DNA of 18,253 nt, taken from DATGLE01 sp035294325. GTDB lineage: Bacteria; Chloroflexota; Ktedonobacteria; Ktedonobacterales; Ktedonobacteraceae. Shown piece after piece: positions 1 through 6,600 of this stretch. Within the stretch, counting starts at the first letter, position 1, and each line of letters opens with the position of its first letter. The position numbers and the translations under genes are program-made. The stretch is taken from positions 1 through 18,253 of the forward strand of contig DATGLE010000008.1 in the NCBI GenBank assembly GCA_035294325.1, in the 5' to 3' direction. Below the pieces are notes generated by a model. That model worked only from the letters and a program-made list of their open reading frames with translations, ran no database searches and was not told the DNA's origin.

Positions 1-33
1 CTTTTTTTGACTTCCCCTACCGGGCCTTCCTAC

Positions 34-62
34 TTGACAGCGCATCCCCTCCAGGGTATATT
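34..62 (+). promoter_or_regulatory. Sigma-70-type promoter of the Nudix/nicotinamidase pair
   Basis: TTGACA at 34-39, a 17-nt spacer and TATATT at 57-62 form an almost consensus housekeeping promoter. The expected transcription start is near 69, giving a leader of about 140 nt before the Nudix start codon. The -10 box runs directly into the palindrome at 61-81. Confidence 0.7.
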
Positions 63-81
63 AGTGTATATGGTACACTAA
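61..81. promoter_or_regulatory. Palindromic operator overlapping -10 and transcription start
   Basis: TTAGTGTA-N5-TACACTAA is a perfect 8+8 inverted repeat, 21 bp long. It covers the end of the -10 box and the predicted start site, the classic place for a repressor. The first gene downstream encodes a Nudix protein with an NrtR-type winged helix. NrtR regulators are known to bind palindromic sites of about this size near NAD genes, so autorepression is the simplest reading. The binding itself is inferred. Confidence 0.6.
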
Positions 82-211
82 CCCGTATGATGGAGAGATG
101 GGGCGACGCGTAGATATAGTATAGACTTTTCATCTGCGGTCTGTCCACGTCATAGACCATATCTCTTGATGTTTAAGAGAAGCGCGTTTCACCTGAAAGA
201 GACGGAGAGCG

Positions 212-997
212 TTGGAAGAACAGAGTCAGAGGAGATCGGCAGAGAGTATGCACGACAGTGAGCAGCCAGAAGGTCGCGTTACCGAGGGGGCGCGGCGCGA
301 TGAAGCATGTCGAACGCCGGAGGCGAAGGCGCATCATTACGACGTAACCAGGTACGAGCGGCCGTCAGTGGCGGTGGATGTGGTAATGATGAGCCTGCGC
401 CAGCGCGACCTTCAGGTGTTGCTCGTCAAACGCCGCTCATGGCCGTTTGAGGGCATGTGGGCCATTCCCGGCGGCTTTGTCAACATCGATGAATCGCTGG
501 AGGATGCGGCCAGGCGCGAACTGCTGGAGGAGACCGGTGTGCAAGATGTCTACCTGGAGCAGTTGTACACGTTTGGCGATCCGGGGCGCGATCCGCGTAC
601 CCGTGTCATTACCGTAACCTATTTCGCGCTGCTGGCTTCAGAGCGCTTGCATATCAGGGCAGCGGATGATGCCGCCGACGTGGGCTGGTTCCCGGTCTAC
701 AACCTGCCGCCGCTGGCCTTCGACCATGCGAAGATCCTGGATTATACCTTGAATCGTTTGCGCGGCAAGCTGGAATACACCACCATCGCTTTTAGCCTGC
801 TGCCCGAACAATTCACCCTGCGCGAGTTGCAGCGCGTCTACGAAATTATTCTTCACCGCAAGCTCGATAAACGTAACTTCCGTAAGAAGATTCTGGCAAC
901 CGGTATTCTGGAGGATACGGGCACGAAGAAGATGGAGGGCACCCATAGACCGGCGCGGCTGTATAGCTTCAATCCGGCGGCGGAACGTAAATTGTAG
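212..997 (+). CDS. Nudix hydrolase with NrtR-type winged-helix domain (probable NAD-metabolism regulator)
   Basis: The 261-residue protein has a low-complexity charged N-terminus (about 1-48). A Nudix domain follows, with a complete Nudix box at residues 88-110: G88, E94, R102-E103, E106-E107 and G109 all fit G-x5-E-x7-REUxEExGU. The C-terminus (about 195-258) is a winged helix with the RPARLYSF strand typical of NrtR-like proteins. Family knowledge: NrtR binds ADP-ribose through its Nudix domain and represses NAD biosynthesis and salvage genes. Here the catalytic box is intact, so enzyme activity on ADP-ribose or a related nucleotide is also possible. A nicotinamidase-like gene lies 156 bp downstream and a palindrome covers the promoter. 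The start used is TTG with GGAG 4 nt upstream. An ATG at 248 with a GGAG 13 nt upstream is an alternative, because the first residues are not conserved-looking. Confidence is high for Nudix and good for regulator. Confidence 0.88.
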   Translation: MEEQSQRRSAESMHDSEQPEGRVTEGARRDEACRTPEAKAHHYDVTRYERPSVAVDVVMMSLRQRDLQVLLVKRRSWPFEGMWAIPGGFVNIDESLEDAARRELLEETGVQDVYLEQLYTFGDPGRDPRTRVITVTYFALLASERLHIRAADDAADVGWFPVYNLPPLAFDHAKILDYTLNRLRGKLEYTTIAFSLLPEQFTLRELQRVYEIILHRKLDKRNFRKKILATGILEDTGTKKMEGTHRPARLYSFNPAAERKL

Positions 998-1040
998 CCC
1001 ATCGTCTCGCGTTTAGAAGGTATCTGATCCTCAACGCCTT

Positions 1041-1088
1041 CATCTGCTCTTACCGGGCGTGCGGCTGCGCCGCTGGCGCGAGCAGGTG
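1041..1088. other. Imperfect intergenic stem-loop between Nudix and nicotinamidase genes
   Basis: CATCTGCTC (1041-1049) pairs with GAGCAGGTG (1080-1088) through one T-G wobble. Inside it sits a tight hairpin, GCGGC-TGC-GCCGC (1061-1073). It could be a partial terminator, an RNA stabiliser or a processing site between the two genes. No T-tract follows, so a classic terminator is unlikely. Confidence 0.4.
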
Positions 1089-1153
1089 AGGGAAGTAGGG
1101 GACGGACACATTCTTACTTAATAGAAATGCGTTGTGCAGATAGGAGAAAGCAT

Positions 1154-1897
1154 ATGGCGACTTCAACGCTTCCAGTGAACTTTATGGACCAGGCGGCGCC
1201 ATTCTTGCAGGCGCTGGTCGAGTGGGAGCGCGCTCTCCCCACGGTGGCCTGGACCGACTTCGTTACCGAGGCGCAGGCGGGGCAGGTGGCGCTCTTTAGT
1301 GTGGATATGATTAACGGTTTTTGCTATGAGGGAGTTCTATCCAGCCCGCGTGTACGGGGCATCATTCCGGCGGTGGTGAGCGCCTTCAAGGGGGCGCATG
1401 CCATAGGGGTGCGCAACTTTGTGCTGGCGCAGGATTGCCATTCTCCGAATGCGACGGAGTTCGCCGATTTTCCGCCGCATTGCCAGATGGATACGAGCGA
1501 GGCGCGCACGATACCTGAGCTTGCCGAGCTGCCCTTCCGCGATCTCTTCACTATTGTAGCGAAAAACTCGCTGAGCGCTTTTCACGGCACACGCCTGGGC
1601 GACTGGCTCGAAGAGCACCGCGATTTGCGGATTGCGGTGGTGGTCGGCGATTGCACCGATCTGTGTGTGCATCAGATGGCGATGCATTTGAAGCTCTATG
1701 CCAACGCGCATAATCTCAACATGCGTGTGATCGTGCCCGAGAACGCCGTGCAGACCTATGATCTGCCGCTTGCGGCGGCCAGGGAGAGCGGCGCGCTGCC
1801 ACATAACGGCGATGTCATGCACCTGCTGTTTCTATACCATATGCGTCTGAACGGCGTAGAAGTGGTGCGCGAAGTTATTGCTCCGCAGGGGCATTGA
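1154..1897 (+). CDS. pncA: Nicotinamidase-like cysteine hydrolase (isochorismatase superfamily)
   Basis: Predicted to hydrolyse nicotinamide to nicotinate plus ammonia, feeding NAD salvage in the cytoplasm. Visible residues fit the family: D51 in ALFSVDMINGF and K137 in VAKNSL, with C171 in GDCTDLCV, form the Asp-Lys-Cys triad. D94 and H96 (QDCH) plus H109 (FPPHC) match the metal-binding Asp/His/His set, which separates nicotinamidases from isochorismatases. At 247 residues it is longer than the usual 180-215, with about 40 extra N-terminal residues. The ATG at 1154 is chosen because AGGAGA lies 6 nt upstream. An upstream in-frame ATG at 1127 has no comparable site. It probably shares regulation with the upstream NrtR-like gene. 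Its last 23 bp overlap the end of the convergent gene. Another amidase of the superfamily remains possible. Confidence 0.82.
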   Translation: MATSTLPVNFMDQAAPFLQALVEWERALPTVAWTDFVTEAQAGQVALFSVDMINGFCYEGVLSSPRVRGIIPAVVSAFKGAHAIGVRNFVLAQDCHSPNATEFADFPPHCQMDTSEARTIPELAELPFRDLFTIVAKNSLSAFHGTRLGDWLEEHRDLRIAVVVGDCTDLCVHQMAMHLKLYANAHNLNMRVIVPENAVQTYDLPLAAARESGALPHNGDVMHLLFLYHMRLNGVEVVREVIAPQGH

Positions 1898-2579
1898 GAC
1901 GCGCGGTGCAGTAGGAAATCTGCGAGGGCGTCCAGCCGATATAGTCGATACGTGTGCCGATGGGGGTATCCAGCAGGTTGCCCTCGGTTGTCAGGGGCAG
2001 ATTGCGGGCGGGATCCCAGAGTACAGGCAGAGGTTGAGCCTGCTCGCTGCGCTCGGACGGCACATGGGAGGGATAGAGCCGGCGTACAAAAGCATCGAAG
2101 GGGTAGCGCGGAACGTGCAGGATCTCGCGCCGCCATACGATCTGACCGCCATTCTCAGGGAGTTCCTCGCCATTCTCCTCGCTGGAAGAGGCCGCGCGCA
2201 ACAGAGCGACGAAGTTGCGCGACTCCTGCGGGCTGAGCGTAGCGCGCTCGACGTAGCGGCCACGCGGGTTGAGCGTGGCGAGGACCTGGGAGCTATAGTG
2301 CAGCAGGCGGCGCAGCCAGGGCGCGGGATTGGAGAGATATGATCCCCACTCATGGCTGACGATGGTTTCCCCGCGCTGCTCGTGGCGGCTGTACCAGATC
2401 TGAAAAATGGTCTGCTTGATTTTGAAATCGCAGCGGCATGCCTCCCACGAGGGGTAGCCACGACGATGAATCTCGCGCTGCACATAGCGGCCCAGCGCCA
2501 TGAGCGCGCCAGTGGTGACGCCGAGCGCGGCGCCGGAGAGGAGGAACTTACTGCTCGCTCGTGTACAGGTTGGTATCAT
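1875..2579 (-). CDS. Hypothetical membrane-anchored protein, coupled to the HAD hydrolase gene
   Basis: This 234-residue protein is of no family I recognise. Residues about 10-32 (KFLLSGAALGVTTGALMALG and onward) form one hydrophobic segment after a short positive N-terminus. That suggests a single N-terminal membrane anchor or uncleaved signal. The rest is a soluble domain rich in Arg, Trp and Tyr with an acidic stretch near the middle (SSSEENGEELPENG). Its ATG overlaps the stop of the upstream HAD gene in an ATGA arrangement (2576-2579), with GGAGGTG just upstream, so the two are surely cotranscribed and probably translationally coupled. The 3' end overlaps the nicotinamidase gene by 23 bp, tail to tail. 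The coding call is supported by the coupling and strong ribosome site; the function is unknown. Confidence 0.75.
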   Translation of the reverse strand: MIPTCTRASSKFLLSGAALGVTTGALMALGRYVQREIHRRGYPSWEACRCDFKIKQTIFQIWYSRHEQRGETIVSHEWGSYLSNPAPWLRRLLHYSSQVLATLNPRGRYVERATLSPQESRNFVALLRAASSSEENGEELPENGGQIVWRREILHVPRYPFDAFVRRLYPSHVPSERSEQAQPLPVLWDPARNLPLTTEGNLLDTPIGTRIDYIGWTPSQISYCTARLNAPAEQ

Positions 2580-3316
2580 CGTGGCACCTCCAGTAGATCA
2601 AGTAGTTCAAAGAGCGAATGTATCAGCAGGCAATCGATGCTGCCGGAGTCCAGCTTACATGCCCGATCAAGCAAGACAGGCGTTATACCCACAGCACGCG
2701 CTCCCAGCACATCATGGATGTAGGAATCCCCGATATGCAGTGTATAATCGGCAATGGCGTTGGCGCGCTGCAATGCCAGTTCATAGAGCATGGGCGAGGG
2801 CTTGGCATGACGCGCGGCGGCGGAGATGAGCAGGCAATCAAAGTGCTGCGTCAGGCGCAGATTGCGTAAGATCGGGCCGAGCGCGATGCCCCAGTCCGAG
2901 ATAACGCCGAGCGTGTAACTGGCGCGCCGCAGCGCCTCCAGTACCGGCAAAACGTCGGGGAAGACCTGCCAGCTTGTATGTTTGCCAAACTCCTCGTTGA
3001 TCGCCCGCGCGAGTTGATAGAGCCGTTTCTCGTCGTGCTCCTCGATGAAGGGGCGCAGGAGATTCATATAATACCCGATCCATAGCTCGTTGATAGCCTG
3101 CTCGCTGGCCCAGGTATGCCTGTTGAGCCGTGCCTGGCGCAAAAAGTAGTCCTCCGCCGCTGCCATCTGCTGCTTTACTGCTTCCAGATTGATATGCAGA
3201 TCGAGCTGGCGGCAGACCTGCATGCAGATTTCAGGGACGGAGGGAAATGGGCGTAGGAGTGTATTGCCGGCGTCAAAAAAAATTGTGCGTATCGATTGGG
3301 GCTGCTCTAATGTCAT
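2576..3316 (-). CDS. HAD superfamily hydrolase (subfamily IA-like)
   Basis: The 246-residue protein carries the four HAD motifs. Motif I is FFDAGNTL with nucleophile D15, motif II is VISDW with S140, motif III is AKPSP with K172, and motif IV is HIGDSYIHD with D197 and D202. A helical cap of about 85 residues lies between motifs I and II. The usual acid/base Asp two residues after the nucleophile is Gly (D15-A-G17-N-T). This also occurs in REG-2/HDHD3-like relatives, so phosphatase activity should not be assumed; a small phosphorylated metabolite is the likely ligand. A longer frame exists to a TTG at 3376, but the ATG at 3316 is preferred because a good promoter (TTGACA-N17-TAGACT) lies inside that extension. 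The downstream gene starts at its stop codon. Confidence 0.85.
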   Translation of the reverse strand: MTLEQPQSIRTIFFDAGNTLLRPFPSVPEICMQVCRQLDLHINLEAVKQQMAAAEDYFLRQARLNRHTWASEQAINELWIGYYMNLLRPFIEEHDEKRLYQLARAINEEFGKHTSWQVFPDVLPVLEALRRASYTLGVISDWGIALGPILRNLRLTQHFDCLLISAAARHAKPSPMLYELALQRANAIADYTLHIGDSYIHDVLGARAVGITPVLLDRACKLDSGSIDCLLIHSLFELLDLLEVPR

Positions 3317-3347
3317 ACCAGACCTGTTCTTTCTTCCGATATCTGGA

Positions 3348-3376
3348 AGTCTAGCATGATGATCCAGCCCTGTCAA
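3348..3376 (-). promoter_or_regulatory. Sigma-70-type promoter of the HAD hydrolase operon
   Basis: Read on the minus strand, TTGACA (3376-3371), a 17-nt spacer and TAGACT (3353-3348) form a strong promoter. The predicted start is near 3341, about 25 nt before the ATG at 3316. This supports the shorter HAD start. Confidence 0.6.
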
Positions 3377-3410
3377 CGTAGTTTAAAGCACCGGGTGCAC
3401 TCACTGTTTT

Positions 3411-3535
3411 GTGTACACCTCGCCACCGTGTGGCTCGTCCAGAGAAGAAGGTATACACCTCGCCACCGTGTGGCTTGTCCAGAGAAGAAGGTATACGCCT
3501 CGCCACCGTGTGGCTTGTCCAGAGAGCGCCGCAGG
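3411..3535. repeat. Tandem array of three 40-bp repeats
   Basis: Three copies start at 3411, 3451 and 3491 with only one or two substitutions each. The third copy is complete up to about 3525 and then runs into a hairpin. Each unit begins with a GTATAC/GTGTACAC palindrome, contains the small hairpin GCCAC-CGT-GTGGC and ends in AGAGAAGAAG. There are no unique spacers. The array occupies most of the 314-bp gap between the kinase stop and the HAD start; nothing else coding is seen there. Confidence 0.85.
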
Positions 3536-3545
3536 CGCTCTCTGG
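3519..3545. other. Perfect 12-bp stem-loop with GCA triloop
   Basis: CCAGAGAGCGCC (3519-3530) and GGCGCTCTCTGG (3534-3545) are perfect complements around GCA. A smaller hairpin of the same design, AGTACC-GCA-GGTACT, lies at 3568-3582. Both sit downstream of the minus-strand kinase gene, so a transcription-end or RNA-stability role is possible. No T-run follows on the minus strand. Confidence 0.65.
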
Positions 3546-3623
3546 CCCTCCCTTCTTCTCTAGACGAAGTACCGCAGGTACTGAGGTGTCAGAGGGAGCC
3601 AGATCTGCACAAAGAGGATGCTT

Positions 3624-3637
3624 CCCCTGCTCAGGGG
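3624..3637 (-). terminator. Possible terminator hairpin overlapping the kinase stop codon
   Basis: CCCCTG (3624-3629) pairs with CAGGGG (3632-3637) across a 2-nt loop, so the real loop must be larger. It overlaps the TGA at 3633-3631. The downstream sequence on the minus strand is not T-rich, so this is a weak call. Confidence 0.25.
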
Positions 3638-6600
3638 GCATATTCATAGGCGCCGATATCGCAGGCGTTTTGCTGCGGGCGCTTTACACCGCGCTGATCG
3701 GTGCTGGCATCACAGAAGGCGGCCGGGATCTGGTTGAGCGCCGGGCTGCCGGGCAGCAACGCGAGGGTGGGCACTGCGGTGCCACTTGAGCGCAACTGTG
3801 TATCGATGTGCAGCGTGGCAAGATTGTTCACCGCGTGGTCTGTAGCGTGCCGGTGGTCGGGATCGTTCCATTGCGCACCGGAGAAGCGCTGCACGAGGTT
3901 GTAGCCCTCGGTGGTGATCTTCCCGGCTACATCCGGCCCCTTCGCTGCTGTATTGCCGGCAATCAACGTATTCTTGAGTTTCAATGTGCTGCTGGCTGCA
4001 TTCGGTGACGAGTTACTGAAAAGGCCGCCACCTTCAGTCGAGGCTGAATTGCCATAGATGGTACAGAAGTCAATAGTGCCCCCTGCGCCCAGGTCCAGGA
4101 TACCACCACCGATGCTTCCCTGTTTCCCCGCTACTGTATTGCCGTAAATGGTGCAATTCGTTAGCTTGAGGGCACTTCGAGTATTGCCTGTCGTGGAAGG
4201 GGAGACGATCAGGATGCCACCGCCATAACTTATGCCAGCGCTGGATTTTACCGTATTGCTGGCAATGGTGCTATTGCCCAAATCCAGCGTTCCCACAACG
4301 TCGATACCGCCGCCGAGTGCCCCGGCTGTTCCGACATGGGCGGAGGTCAGCAGGTTGTGAGCGATGAGGCTGTTGCTGATGGTCAGCGTGCCATTCATGG
4401 CGATGCCTCCGCCCATATTTTCGCCCGGGCCGCCCCTGGCGATGTTTCCCTGTACGATGGTGCCAGTCATCGTGACCTGTGCCTGGAGGCTTGAAATGCC
4501 GCCACCATGTACCTCCGGTGCGCTTATGGTGTTATCGGAGACCGCGCTGCCGGTCAGCGTAATCGAGCCTCTTTGCTCAACCTCAATGCCGCCGCCGGCG
4601 GCTATATCATTACTAATGGCGCTATTGTTTGTCACCTGGCTATTGATAAGGGTGGCGTTACTGGTGAAAACAGAGATGCCTCCGCCCAGCCCCAGGTCGG
4701 CGTGACCATTGACAGTATTATGCGTGACGCTGCTGCCGATCAGCTTGAGCGTGCTGTTGACCTGGCCGTTATCGCTTATCGCAATGCCACCGCCGGTTGC
4801 GCCTTTATCGGCGCTGAGGGCATTGTTTGTGACGCGGCTATTGATAAGCGTGATGGTGCTGCCATAGCCTATAATACCCCCGCCGCCTCCCACCCCGCCA
4901 TGACTGGTAACTGCATTGCTGGCAATGACGCTTGAAGCGATTGTCAGCATATCATGGGTGCTGAAAATCCCGCCTCCCACTGCGCCTGGATTCCCGCCAG
5001 TAACGGTATTGCCGGAGATCGTGCTGTTGGTGAGCGTGACCTTGCCGCCCGAGCTGTAAATCCCGCCGCCGCCGGCGATTTGGTCGTTCTGATTGGCGGG
5101 GCCGCCGATTGTGCGCACGGTGTTATCCGTAATCTGGCTATTCGTCAGCGTGAGCGTCCCATGATCGTTAGCGATAGCCCCGCCAACGCCTACCCCGGTA
5201 GTGATCGCATTCTTTGTGATGATGCTATTCTGAAGGTTCAGCGTGCCTTGATGGTTAGAGATAGCAGCGGCGAGGGCAGTATTCTCACCGGAGGTGGAGG
5301 GGAGTTCGATGCCCGTCTCGATATTGCCGGTGACGCTGCACCTGCTCAGCGTGAGCGTTCCCTCGTTGGAGATGAGCGAACCGTTGTAGGGCTGTAGTTC
5401 GCGGAAGGTCAGACCGGAAAAGGTGACGTTAGCTCCGTGAAGAATGCTGATTAAGAAGAGGTCAACGCGCTGGCCCGGCGCGCTTCCAATGGAAATCAGA
5501 TTGGCTCCTGGGCCGCGAATAATGATGCTCTTATTGATTTCGAGGCTGCGCGTCAGGCCGATGCGCCCCTTGAGGCCGGAGGCGAAGTAGATTGTGCTGC
5601 CAGGTTTCGCCGCCTCGATGAGCTGGCGCAGCGATCCCTTCCCACCATCCTGAAGCGTGGTAACGGTGGGCGGCGTCAATGCCTGCTGGAGCAGCACACC
5701 TGCCGGGATCAACAGGCTGAGAATCAGGCAGGCGACCACGAGCAGGTTGATACGCTCGCGTTTGCGGCGCCGCGTGCTGGCGCGCAGGAAGGCCGCTTCG
5801 CTGCTGCTGGCGATGTTGCGCTCAAGCCAGGTCAGCGATTCTTTGAGCTGCGTGCCGCGATAGAGCCGGTCCCGGGGCTTACCGCGCCGCTCCCATTCCG
5901 CCACGTCGCTGCTGATCGCCTGCTGGAGGCGGATATCCTCGCCGGCCTCGCGCGTCCAATCGGCCAGGCGCGGCCACTCCCGCAGCAGGGCCTCGTGGCT
6001 GACCTCAAGTGTGGCTCCACTGGCATCCTGGTTGACGGTGAGCAGTCGCGCGGCGACGAAAGCATCGATGACCCCGCGCAGCAGCCGCGTTTGCTCCTCG
6101 TTCTCCAGAGAGAACTCCAGCAGATCGGCGCGGCGGCGCATCGGTTCCTGTCCCGTTGCTGCTGGCTGGATCAATCGCGCGAACAGTGCCCGCGTCAATC
6201 GACGATGCTCCTCCGATGGCAGAGCGGCATAGGTGTTCTCGGCATGCCTGGCGAGCGCGCCGCGCACACCGCCGATCTCCTGATAGGCGTGGCGCGTCAG
6301 GAGGTGGCCGCGCCGGTGGTGAAACAGCCGGTCCAGGGTGAATTCGAGCAGGGGCAGAGCGCCGGCCTGACCTCGTATCTCGTAGAGCAGGTCGCCGACC
6401 AGATCTTCCTCAAAGATCAGGCGCACATCAGGTTGCAGCGCCGGGCGCTCGATTACGGAGCGCAGATCTTCTACCTCCATTGGCAGCACCGCGCACTGAT
6501 TTTGCTGGATAAGTCGTCCGAGCGCGCTGTAGGCCAGGGGCCGGTCATAGAAGTCCGCGCGCAGGGTGAGCAGGACCAGCGTGGGGCCGCGCGGCTCCAC

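Noticed and set aside
3411..3535. Possible CRISPR array
   Set aside because: All 40 bases of each unit are conserved, with no unique spacers, and no cas genes are nearby.
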